Source: Acerihabitans sp035013185
GTDB lineage: Bacteria; Pseudomonadota; Gammaproteobacteria; Enterobacterales; Enterobacteriaceae
Assembly: GCF_035013185.1 (NCBI RefSeq)
Contig: NZ_JAYGJO010000012.1
Coordinates: forward strand, 1-64,000
Direction of reading: 5' to 3'
DNA length: 64,000 bases
Numbering within the stretch: the stretch's first letter is position 1; each line of letters begins with the position of its first letter. Made by a program: the position numbers and the translations under genes. Below the pieces are notes generated by a model that was given only the letters and a program-made list of their open reading frames with translations, had not been told where the DNA came from and did not search any database. Positions 51,606 to 59,371 of the stretch are shown here, in pieces.

Positions 51606-54023
51606 TCATTGTGCATAACGAGCGGCGGCAATCAACGCCTGTCCGAGTGCCAGTCCCCCATCGCCGGCCGGCAGTCGTGAGGGTTGCAGAATACGTAGCG
51701 CCGGTAATTCAGCCACCAGTAATTCCCGGAACAAGCGGTTATGCATTACCCCGCCCGAGAGCGCCAGCGTAGTCAAGCCATGGCGCTGTGCCGCTTGGCG
51801 CGCCAGCGCAGCGAATCCTTGCGCCAGGGCCAAATGAAAAGCATAAGCACGATCGGCGGGCTCAGCACGCCAGTCAAGCCATTGGCGCCAGAACGTGGCC
51901 AGATCCAGCCGGTTACCCAGCAGCGGTAGCGTAACGGGAATAGTGCTTTGCGCAGCTTTGGCCGGTGCCCGCCAGGCTAAGGCCTCCAGCCGGCAGGCGG
52001 CCTCACCTTCCCAACTGATTTCACGCTCGCAAAGTCCCAGCGCCGCGGCCACCGCATCAAACAGCCGTCCGGTAGACGATGCCATGGGCGCGTTGATGCC
52101 CCGGTTTATTGCGCGGGCCAACAGCTCGCCCTCAGCGCGCACGATCATGGCCGCCTCGGGCAAATCGCGCCAATCGGGCACAAAACGCAACCACTGTGCC
52201 AATAGATTGCGCCATGGCTGGCGTGAGGCCAGATCCCCTCCCGGCATGGCAACGGCGGGCAACCCGCCCAGCCACTCGCAGTGACAATAATCCACTTTTA
52301 GGCACTCGCCGCCCCACCATCTGGCCGAATTACCGGCGGCATCATCCATACCCTCTTCTGCTGTGCACGGCGCGCCGTAGCCTAACCCATCCAGGGCCAG
52401 GCCGATCACCGGGCCGGCATCGAGAGGCCAGCCCTGTTCCGCCAGACAGGCGACCAGGTGTGCGTGGTGATGCAGTGTGCTGATGCAAGGCACGCCGAGC
52501 TCTGCCGCCAACGTCTCACCCCAGCGATGGCTAACATAACCGGGATGGGCATCCACCACCACCCGTGTGGGAGTAAAGTTCCAGATATCACGATAGAGCG
52601 CCAACACCTGCTGCTGTTGCTGCTGGATGCCTTCGTCGGCCAGATCCCCGAGATGCTGGCTCAACACCGCTTGCCCGTCCCGCAGCAGACAAAAGGTATT
52701 TTTTAAATCCGCCCCGAGCGCCAGAATAGCCGGCGACCTGGCAAAACCGGGCGGCAAGGCAAGGGTATCCGGTACATAGCCGCGCGAGCGGCGCAACATC
52801 TCCACACCCGATGTGCTTAAGCGCACCAGAGAATCGTCAGCACGTTGCACAATGTCACGATCGTGCAATAACCAGCCGTCGGCGATAGTGGCCAGATCGT
52901 TCAGCGCCTGTGAGTTGTCCAGTGCCGGCGGCCGGCCATTGCGGTTGCCGGAGGTCATCACCAGCGGCCGGCCAACAGCGCGCATTAATAGATGTTGCAG
53001 CGGATTGGCCGGCAGCATCACGCCCAACTCATGCAATTGCGGGGCAATCAAATCACAAAGCGGACGTTGGTGCGGTCCATAACATGCTTCGCTACCAGAA
53101 CGCGTTTTTGTCCACGTCTCGCCCGCCGTGTCGTGCCACACATCCTGTCGGCTGTCGACCGGCCAGGGGATCAATACAATGGGCGCGGCTGGGGATTGTA
53201 GCAACTGGGTTAACGCCGGATTGTCATGCCCTGCCCAGCGCTGCAGCCAGGCAATGTCAGGCACCATCACCGCCAGCGGCTTGCTCGGTCGGCGTTTGCG
53301 TTGGCGTAGGTGCATCACCGCCAGACCATTGGTGGCGTCGCAGGCCAGATGAAACCCACCCAGCCCTTTGATCGCCAGGATCTCGCCGGCACACAGCCGC
53401 CTCGCGGCCTCGGCAATGGCCTGGTCTTTCGCGGCCAGTACCGCGCCCTGCGCATTCGCCAGCCAGACCTGCGGTCCACAGTGTGGACAGGCGTTCGGCT
53501 GGGCGTGAAAACGTCGATCGGCGGGATGCTGATATTCAGCCAGGCACGCAGCACATAACGGAAAACGATCCATGGCGGTATTCGGCCGATCGTAAGGCAT
53601 GCGGCGGATCAAGGTGAACCGTGGTCCGCAATGAGTGCAGTTGATAAAGGGGTAACGCCAGCGACGGTTGGCCGGATCGTTCAGTTCGGCCAGACAATCA
53701 ACGCAGGTGGCGGCATCCGGCACCACTTGGGTCGACATGGCACCGCCATGACTGGGAATAATGCTAAAGGTTAACGGACGGTTCACCCAGTGCCAGGGGG
53801 CAGTGTCAATACTGTCAATGACCGCCAGCGGCGGACAGCTTCGCCGTAGTTCCAGGATAAACACCGTGGCATCGCTGCCCCACAGGCGCACTTCAACCCC
53901 AGCGGCGTTATTGCCAACATCACCGATAACACCAAGACGCTGGGCCACCTGCCACACGGTGGGGCGAAAACCCACGCCCTGGACCTTGCCTTTGATGGTC
54001 AGCCGCACACCATTGGTCGCCAT
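51606..54023 (-). CDS. hypF: Hydrogenase maturation carbamoyltransferase HypF
   Basis: Makes thiocarbamate on HypE from carbamoyl phosphate, the source of the cyanide ligands of [NiFe] hydrogenase. An acylphosphatase domain (residues about 1-95, GKVQGVGFRPTVW) is followed by two zinc-finger units (CVDCLAEL...CTHCGPRF and CAACLAEY...CPHCGP). Then come a YrdC-like domain (ILAIKGLGGFHLACDA) and a Kae1-like carbamoyl-transfer domain with HHHAHL, LALDGLGYG and LSGGVMHNRL. At 805 residues it is a little longer than E. coli HypF (750). The gene lies 12 bases after hypE, the last of hypABCDEF. In E. coli hypF is unlinked to hypA-E. Confidence 0.94.
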   Translation of the reverse strand: MATNGVRLTIKGKVQGVGFRPTVWQVAQRLGVIGDVGNNAAGVEVRLWGSDATVFILELRRSCPPLAVIDSIDTAPWHWVNRPLTFSIIPSHGGAMSTQVVPDAATCVDCLAELNDPANRRWRYPFINCTHCGPRFTLIRRMPYDRPNTAMDRFPLCAACLAEYQHPADRRFHAQPNACPHCGPQVWLANAQGAVLAAKDQAIAEAARRLCAGEILAIKGLGGFHLACDATNGLAVMHLRQRKRRPSKPLAVMVPDIAWLQRWAGHDNPALTQLLQSPAAPIVLIPWPVDSRQDVWHDTAGETWTKTRSGSEACYGPHQRPLCDLIAPQLHELGVMLPANPLQHLLMRAVGRPLVMTSGNRNGRPPALDNSQALNDLATIADGWLLHDRDIVQRADDSLVRLSTSGVEMLRRSRGYVPDTLALPPGFARSPAILALGADLKNTFCLLRDGQAVLSQHLGDLADEGIQQQQQQVLALYRDIWNFTPTRVVVDAHPGYVSHRWGETLAAELGVPCISTLHHHAHLVACLAEQGWPLDAGPVIGLALDGLGYGAPCTAEEGMDDAAGNSARWWGGECLKVDYCHCEWLGGLPAVAMPGGDLASRQPWRNLLAQWLRFVPDWRDLPEAAMIVRAEGELLARAINRGINAPMASSTGRLFDAVAAALGLCEREISWEGEAACRLEALAWRAPAKAAQSTIPVTLPLLGNRLDLATFWRQWLDWRAEPADRAYAFHLALAQGFAALARQAAQRHGLTTLALSGGVMHNRLFRELLVAELPALRILQPSRLPAGDGGLALGQALIAAARYAQ

Positions 54024-54035
54024 GGTAAGCTCCGC

Positions 54036-55049
54036 TTAGCAAATCCTCGGCAATGGTTCATCATGGGGTAACATGAGCAACCGGCTCACGCCGTACAGTC
54101 CACACAGTCGCACCTGCTTATCATCGGTGACCTCGCCGATGGTTACAGCATCGCGTCCCAAAGGATGATGATGCAGGGTTTGTAGAACTTGCTGCTCCGC
54201 CTGAGGACTGACCACCAGCACCAGTTTGCCTTCATTGGCAAAATTGAGCGCTTCCAGGCCGAGCAGTTCGCACAGCCCGCGCACCGTGGTTTTCACCGGC
54301 AGTGCCGCCTCGTGAATATTCATGCCGCAACCGCTGCCGCGGGTAAATTCATGCAAAATGGCGGTCACGCCGCCGCGCGTGGCGTCGCGCAAGGTACGCA
54401 CACCCGCAATGGCGCGCAACGGTGCGATCAGCGGGGCCAAAACCGCACAGTCACTGACCAGATCCGTTTCCATGCCCAGATGCTCACGCAAATTGAGGAT
54501 CGTTGCGCCATGATCGCCCAACGTACCGCTCACCAAAATGCGATCCCCGGCGCGGATTTGACTCACGCCCCAATCCAGCCCCAGGGGAATAACACCCAGC
54601 CCGGCAGTATTGATAAACACTTTATCCACCGCGCCGTGGGGTACTACTTTAGTATCGCCGGTGACAATTTGGATACCGGCGTCGCGGGCAGTGGCCGCCA
54701 TGGACTGGACAATGCGTTGCAACGTCTCTAACGGCAGACCCTCTTCAAGCATAAACCCACATGACAGCCAGCGCGGCGTGGCACCACTGACCGCCACATC
54801 GTTGGCGGTGCCGCATACCGCCAACTTGCCAATGTTCCCGCCGGGGAAAAACAGGGGATCAACCACATAGCTGTCGGTGGTAAATGCCAGTCGATCGCCC
54901 AGCCCATTCAGTTCGGCGAGCGGCAGGCGCGCCTGATCTTCCCCGGTGCTCAGCAGCGGATTGTCAAACGCCTTGATAAAAACATCACTGATCAGCGCCT
55001 GCATGGCGCCGCCGCCGTTGCCGTGCGCCAGCGTAATCTGTTTGTTCAT
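54036..55049 (-). CDS. hypE: Hydrogenase maturation protein HypE
   Basis: Dehydrates its own thiocarbamate to a thiocyanate that yields the CN ligand. A PurM-like fold of 337 residues: HGNGGGAMQALISDVF at the start, FTTDSYVVDPLFFPGGNIGKLAVCGTANDVAV with the ATP site, and the flexible C-terminus ending PRIC, whose terminal Cys carries the carbamoyl group. It overlaps hypD by 4 bases. All catalytic landmarks are kept. Confidence 0.95.
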   Translation of the reverse strand: MNKQITLAHGNGGGAMQALISDVFIKAFDNPLLSTGEDQARLPLAELNGLGDRLAFTTDSYVVDPLFFPGGNIGKLAVCGTANDVAVSGATPRWLSCGFMLEEGLPLETLQRIVQSMAATARDAGIQIVTGDTKVVPHGAVDKVFINTAGLGVIPLGLDWGVSQIRAGDRILVSGTLGDHGATILNLREHLGMETDLVSDCAVLAPLIAPLRAIAGVRTLRDATRGGVTAILHEFTRGSGCGMNIHEAALPVKTTVRGLCELLGLEALNFANEGKLVLVVSPQAEQQVLQTLHHHPLGRDAVTIGEVTDDKQVRLCGLYGVSRLLMLPHDEPLPRIC

Positions 55050-56161
55050 GCCTCACTCCGACGATATTGATACCAGGCGGCGCAAGCGCCTTCTGAAGAA
55101 ACCATCAGCGCGCCGAACGCATTTTCCGGCGTGCATACATTACCAAACAGCGGGCAGTCGGCCGGCTTGCAACGGCCGGTCAGCACCGCACCACAGCGCG
55201 CGCGCGGGTCATCCGCTACCGGATGCTGCTCGGGATTAAAACGTTGCTCGGCGTCATACTCCATCCATTCGGGACGCAGGTTGACCCGGGAGTCGGCTAT
55301 CACACCCAGGCCACGCCATTCGCTGGCACCCTCGGTAACAAACACCTGGTTCATGGCGCGCTGTGCCAGGTTATTGCCCTGTTCAGGCACCACGCGGCGA
55401 TACTGGTTTTCCACCGTACAACGCCCGTCGATATATTGTTCAATCAGCATCAACATTCCCTGCAGGATATCCCCGGGCTCAAACCCAGTCACCACCACCG
55501 GCTTGTGGCATACGTCGCTTATATAGGCAAACGGCTGCTCACCGATCACCATGCTGACATGCCCCGGCGCAATAAAACCGTCGATGCGCACGTCCGGCTG
55601 TCCGAGCAGGCTTTTTAAGGTGGGCATCAGGGTAATATGCTGGCAAAACAGGAAAAAGTTTTTCACACCGTCGGCGCGCGCCTGTTGCAGGGTTATGGCG
55701 CTGGCGGGCATGGTGGTTTCAAAGCCGATACCAAAAAATACCACAGGCCGATCGGGGTGCTGCTTGGCGATGGCCAGTGCGTCGAGCGGAGACCATACCA
55801 TACGGATATCGGCCCCCTGTTGCCGGGCGCTCAGCAGCGAACCATGACGGCCAGGCACCCGCATAGCATCACCAAAGGTGCAAAAAATCACCCCGGGCCG
55901 CAGTGCGATTTCCAGGCAGGCGTCAATACGGCCGGCCGGCAGTACACAAACCGGGCAGCCTGGCCCGTGGATGAATTCCAACGCCGACGGCAGCAGTTTA
56001 TCGAGGCCAAATTTGAAAATGGCATGAGTATGTCCGCCGCAGACTTCCATTACCTGCAGTGGATGTGCATCGGTATAACCGGTCAGTGGCATCCGCTCGG
56101 CAATACGCGCCACCAGCCCGTTGACCAGTTCCGGCTGGCGGTACTCATCAACGAACCGCAT
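55046..56161 (-). CDS. hypD: Hydrogenase maturation protein HypD
   Basis: Iron-sulfur scaffold that, with HypC, assembles the Fe(CN)2CO unit. 371 residues (E. coli 373). Conserved motifs include MEVCGGHTHAIFKFGL, HGPGCPVCVLP, TFGDAMRVPG, FFGIGFETT and GFIAPGHVSMVIG. Cys residues for the [4Fe-4S] cluster lie in the C-terminal part (CKPADCPLFGNVCTPENAFGAC-like; the final one here is in GACAAW). ATG 56161 (MRFVDEY) is the family start; the frame runs further back through hypC without homology. Overlaps hypC by 14 bases. Confidence 0.95.
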   Translation of the reverse strand: MRFVDEYRQPELVNGLVARIAERMPLTGYTDAHPLQVMEVCGGHTHAIFKFGLDKLLPSALEFIHGPGCPVCVLPAGRIDACLEIALRPGVIFCTFGDAMRVPGRHGSLLSARQQGADIRMVWSPLDALAIAKQHPDRPVVFFGIGFETTMPASAITLQQARADGVKNFFLFCQHITLMPTLKSLLGQPDVRIDGFIAPGHVSMVIGEQPFAYISDVCHKPVVVTGFEPGDILQGMLMLIEQYIDGRCTVENQYRRVVPEQGNNLAQRAMNQVFVTEGASEWRGLGVIADSRVNLRPEWMEYDAEQRFNPEQHPVADDPRARCGAVLTGRCKPADCPLFGNVCTPENAFGALMVSSEGACAAWYQYRRSEA

Positions 56162-56441
56162 GGGACTCGCCTCCTTGCAGGAACAAACCCACATCCGGCT
56201 CCATCTCACCCATTTGCCGCAACGCGTCGAGGGTTTCCTTGGCCTCACTTTCATCAAGCAGGCTCATGGCAAAACCTACGTGAACCAAAACCCACTGCCC
56301 CGGCAGCGCCGTCATGGCGGCGGCATCGGCGCAGACCAGCCGGACGTTCACCCGCCGCTTGACGCCGCAGACGTCAACCCAGGCATTGCCTGGGCTGGTT
56401 TCGTCCAGCGTGATAACCTGTCCGGGAATGCCTATACACAT
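56148..56441 (-). CDS. hypC: Hydrogenase maturation chaperone HypC
   Basis: A 97-residue chaperone that binds the hydrogenase large-subunit precursor and HypD. Cys2 (MCIGIPGQV) is the essential residue. The OB-like core (WVDVCGVKRRVNVRLV, GQWVLVHVGFAMSLLDESEAKETL) is standard. It belongs to the same divergent hyp operon. A second chaperone (HybG-type) is not present in the window. Confidence 0.95.
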   Translation of the reverse strand: MCIGIPGQVITLDETSPGNAWVDVCGVKRRVNVRLVCADAAAMTALPGQWVLVHVGFAMSLLDESEAKETLDALRQMGEMEPDVGLFLQGGESHAVR

Positions 56442-56509
56442 GTGTTGTTTCTCCAGCCCGTTCTGTCAGGCGTTACTCGGTAGGCCGCCGGATGCTGGCG
56501 GCGCAGCGA

Positions 56510-57877
56510 TTAGCTAGCCCGCTGCTCGTCCAACCAGCTGATCCAGGTATCCATACCGTCACCGGTGGTGGCGGATAGCATCAGTACCACCATGGCCGGA
56601 TTGACCCTGCGGGCGTTGGCAATACAGGTGTCGACGTTGAAATTAACCCAGGGTAATAAATCCGTTTTGTTCAGGATCATAACGTCAGCAGCGGCGAACA
56701 TATGAGGGTATTTTAACGGTTTGTCCTCGCCTTCGGTGACGGAAAGCACCACCACCTTGTGACGTTCGCCAAGATCAAAACCCGCCGGGCAAACCAGATT
56801 GCCAACGTTTTCAATAAACAACAGGCTGTGGTCCGGCGGTGCCAACCGGCGGGTAGCATCCTGGATCATCTGCGCATCAAGGTGACAGCCTTTGCCGGTA
56901 TTCACTTGGATCGCGGGAGCGCCGGTGGCACGAATACGATCGGCGTCATTGGTAGTTTGCTGATCCCCCTCAATGACCGCGCAACTTATCCGATCTTTGA
57001 GCCGCTGCAGCGTTTCAGTCAGCAGCGTGGTTTTACCCGAACCTGGGCTGGACACCAGATTAAGCGCCAGAATGTGACGCGCCTGGAAATGTTCACGATT
57101 CTGCGCCGCCAGGCGATTATTCTTGTCCAGCACATCAATTTCGATTTCCACCAAGCGCCGCTGGCTAAGACCAGGAGCATGAACGCCGGCCTCGCCATGT
57201 CCATAGTGCAAATCAGCGTGTGGGTCAGAATGCAGATCAGAGTGCAGATCATCGTGCGGACCCGCGTGTAGATCGGCATACCCATCATCAGCCAAAGCAT
57301 CATACCGATCGCCGGGCAAATCGTCCTGGCGTATCGCCCCAGACATCGAGCTACCGTCCCGTTCTTCGGGTCGACACGCGGCCGGCGGCAAGCCATTGTA
57401 ATAATGGTGATGCACCTCACCATGGTAGTGATGATGATGAATCACCAGTGGTGCCGCCGCGCCATTGGCGGGTAGCGTGACGCGGCGCGAGGCCAGCGCT
57501 GCCGACGAGCGATCGTAAGCCCGTGCCGCCAGATGCTCCGGTTTCACCGAGTCGGTGTCCGAGGTGTGGACATGCCCCTGCGCATGACGAGGCAAGCCGG
57601 ATGTATGGTCATGGCCATGCATATGCCCATGTAAGCCCGAATCGGACCGGTGATCGTGAATGTGATCATGCGTATGTTCATGGAAACCGTCACCGGCCGC
57701 GTGATCGTGAATGTGATCATGGGTATGCTCATGACCACCAGGGCTGACGGCATGCTCGTCGGCATGGTCATGCGGATGGGCATGTTCATGGGCATGTTCA
57801 TGGTGAGAACCTTGTTGAACAGGTTCGTCACCCTCAATATGGCGTTCGCCTTTGGCGCAACCGCAGGTACTGCACAT
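56510..57877 (-). CDS. hypB: Nickel-insertion GTPase HypB with long His-rich region
   Basis: Delivers nickel to hydrogenase together with HypA. The first residues (MCSTCGCAKGE) form the high-affinity CxxCGC nickel site. Residues about 10-235 are an unusual His/Asp-rich extension with about 47 histidines, including a duplicated HEHTHDHIHDH block and a later DLHSDLHSDPHADLH run. The SIMIBI GTPase domain follows (P-loop SPGSGKTT, EGDQQTTND, a Cys-His metal site in GKGCHLDAQM, NVGNLVCPAGFDLGE, and NKTDLL). At 455 residues it is far longer than E. coli HypB (290). The extension suggests nickel storage or binding of several ions, like the His-rich HypB of rhizobia. Start 57877 is 134 bases after hypA. 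Confidence 0.94.
   Translation of the reverse strand: MCSTCGCAKGERHIEGDEPVQQGSHHEHAHEHAHPHDHADEHAVSPGGHEHTHDHIHDHAAGDGFHEHTHDHIHDHRSDSGLHGHMHGHDHTSGLPRHAQGHVHTSDTDSVKPEHLAARAYDRSSAALASRRVTLPANGAAAPLVIHHHHYHGEVHHHYYNGLPPAACRPEERDGSSMSGAIRQDDLPGDRYDALADDGYADLHAGPHDDLHSDLHSDPHADLHYGHGEAGVHAPGLSQRRLVEIEIDVLDKNNRLAAQNREHFQARHILALNLVSSPGSGKTTLLTETLQRLKDRISCAVIEGDQQTTNDADRIRATGAPAIQVNTGKGCHLDAQMIQDATRRLAPPDHSLLFIENVGNLVCPAGFDLGERHKVVVLSVTEGEDKPLKYPHMFAAADVMILNKTDLLPWVNFNVDTCIANARRVNPAMVVLMLSATTGDGMDTWISWLDEQRAS
57650..57733. repeat. Direct repeat inside hypB
   Basis: A 33-base sequence at 57650-57682 recurs at 57701-57733 with two mismatches, a 51-base (17-codon) period encoding HEHTHDHIHDH twice. 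This shows that the His-rich region grew by in-frame tandem duplication. Confidence 0.9.
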
Positions 57878-58011
57878 GAATAATTTCCTCGCTTAACGAT
57901 GGATCGGGTCGACCTGACGCGTCGACATACCCGTCATACTTCCCGTTGCAGTGGTAATGGCTTTCCGCAAGACGAACTATTGAGGGTATTGCGCCAATAT
58001 TGGCTGGCACT

Positions 58012-58356
58012 TCAGGCCACTTCAAGACGTTTGATTTGAATATTGTCATGGGCGTCGGTCTGCAGGGCATGGCCGCCGCACAACGGGCAGATCAGCACCG
58101 GCGCGTCCGGCAACGTCACCTGCCGTTCACACGCGCGACACCAGGCTTGTGCCACCTGCACGTCCAGATGGAGCGAACAGCCTTGTGCCAAGGTGTTGCG
58201 ACAAACCATGTCAAAGCAAAATTGCAATGACTCCGCCTCTACGCAAGAAAACGCCCCGATGGACAACCAGACGCCGGTAACCCGACTGGCGCCGTTTAAT
58301 CGCGCTTGCTGTTCGACAATCTCCAGCGTGTTCTGCGCCAGGGTTAATTCATGCAT
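58012..58356 (-). CDS. hypA: Nickel metallochaperone HypA
   Basis: A 114-residue partner of HypB (or HybF-type paralogue). The N-terminal MHELTLAQNTLEIVEQQA carries the nickel-binding His2, and the C-terminal zinc site is built from WCRACERQ and CPLCGG pairs. The spacing between the Cys pairs and the rest of the sequence are standard. First gene of the - strand hyp operon. ATG 58356 has GGAATAAGAC upstream. Confidence 0.94.
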   Translation of the reverse strand: MHELTLAQNTLEIVEQQARLNGASRVTGVWLSIGAFSCVEAESLQFCFDMVCRNTLAQGCSLHLDVQVAQAWCRACERQVTLPDAPVLICPLCGGHALQTDAHDNIQIKRLEVA

Positions 58357-58459
58357 GTCTTATTCCGCCCAATACTCCGCCTCTTTCAGACGATTGTCAT
58401 TTATCTTGCGATCATTGCAAAACAGATGCCAGCTTATCATGGTCACGTAGGTTAATTTT

Positions 58460-58473
58460 ATGATACAAATCAA
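58460..58473 (-). promoter_or_regulatory. FNR-like box for the hyp operon
   Basis: On the - strand TTGAT-TTGT-ATCAT matches TTGATNNNNATCAA at nine of ten bases. At class II spacing the start would be near 58425, with GATAAG (58438-58433) as a -10 candidate and hypA starting at 58356. FNR control of hyp genes is known in E. coli. Confidence 0.65.
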
Positions 58474-58530
58474 TTCATTAAATTAAGCGTTTTTTCAACC
58501 ATTCCCCCATCGGCTGTCATCGCCACCTTT

Positions 58531-58580
58531 CGTCATTTATGACGACGCGGTACCGGCAACCCGGGTCGACACTTATGACG
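58531..58580. promoter_or_regulatory. Two FhlA/HyfR-type enhancer candidates
   Basis: CGTCAT-TT-ATGACG at 58531-58544 is a perfect palindrome, and CGACAC-TT-ATGACG at 58567-58580 is an imperfect copy 36 bases later. A TGTCAT half-site is at 58515-58520. They lie about 110-160 bases upstream of the putative sigma-54 start, the usual distance for an activator such as FhlA or HyfR. The identity of the activator is inferred. Confidence 0.55.
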
Positions 58581-58665
58581 ATTGACCGGTGCCGACAGCG
58601 TTTGGCCAGTACCCATAATGCCGCAACCCCGCGCCCACGGCCTTCTCCACCGATAACCACATGAG

Positions 58666-58681
58666 TGGCATGGAATATGCT
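58666..58681 (+). promoter_or_regulatory. Sigma-54 promoter of the hyf operon
   Basis: TGGCATGGAATATGCT matches the -24/-12 element TGGCACG-N4-TTGCT with the invariant GG (58667-58668) and GC (58679-58680) exactly 10 bases apart. Start would be near 58692, 57 bases before hyfA. The E. coli hyf operon is sigma-54 dependent. Confidence 0.75.
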
Positions 58682-58748
58682 TTACTCGCCAGCATCATCT
58701 TTCAGCATGCAGCCTGACTGTCATCCGTTTCTCCTGGAGGAGAAGGTT

Positions 58749-59369
58749 ATGAACCGCTTTGTTATCGCGGAGCCACAGCTTTGTATTGGATGTAATACCT
58801 GTATGGCCGCCTGTACCGAGGCACATAAAGCCGTAGGGTTGCAGTCTTATCCCAGACTGTCCGTAACACGTACTGCCCAATACACCGCGCCCTTGCTCTG
58901 CCGCCAGTGCGAAGACGCGCCTTGCGCCCGTGTCTGCCCGGTTAACGCCATTACCCTTGGCCCCGACGCCATCATCCTTAATGAGAGCCTGTGTATCGGT
59001 TGCAAATTGTGTGGACTGGCCTGCCCGTTTGGTGCCATTACGCCGTCCGGCAGCACGCCGGTCAATATGCCTACGTTGTTTACGCATTTTATTCCGTCTC
59101 AACAACTGGCCGACGTTCCCGAAAGTCCAAAAAACATGAATCCCTTTCTGGCCTGGAATGCCGGAATACGCAACGTGGCGGTGAAATGTGATCTTTGCGA
59201 TTTTCATCCCGACGGTCCGCAATGTGTCCAGGTCTGCCCAACCAATGCATTGGTGTTGGTGGATGACGACGCGGTGGAACAGACCAACCAACGCCGACGT
59301 CTTTATGCGGCGCGCGGGTTATCCGCCGATTTGGATATCGCTTCCCACACGACCCCAGGGCAGGAGTAA
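58749..59369 (+). CDS. hyfA: Hydrogenase-4 electron-transfer subunit HyfA
   Basis: A 206-residue ferredoxin-like subunit that would pass electrons inside the membrane-associated formate hydrogenlyase-2 complex. Four [4Fe-4S]-type Cys groups are visible: CIGCNTCMAAC, CRQCEDAPCARVCP, CIGCKLCGLACP, and CDLCDF...CVQVCP. ATG 58749 is selected by the strong GGAGGAGA upstream and by homology; the frame extends further back without homology. First gene of the + strand hyf operon; hyfB begins 2 bases after its stop. Confidence 0.93.
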   Translation: MNRFVIAEPQLCIGCNTCMAACTEAHKAVGLQSYPRLSVTRTAQYTAPLLCRQCEDAPCARVCPVNAITLGPDAIILNESLCIGCKLCGLACPFGAITPSGSTPVNMPTLFTHFIPSQQLADVPESPKNMNPFLAWNAGIRNVAVKCDLCDFHPDGPQCVQVCPTNALVLVDDDAVEQTNQRRRLYAARGLSADLDIASHTTPGQE

Positions 59370-59371
59370 AT

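Larger units (their letters stand above)
58357..58748. other. Divergent hyp-hyf control region
   Basis: About 390 bases between hypA (-) and hyfA (+). It holds an FNR-like box toward hypA and two palindromic enhancer-like motifs plus a sigma-54 type promoter toward hyfA, each annotated separately. No gene is supported. Confidence 0.8.

Noticed and set aside
55131..56483. Long antisense frames across hypC and hypD
   Set aside because: They are shadows produced by the GC-rich third positions of the real hyp genes and have no coherent protein features.
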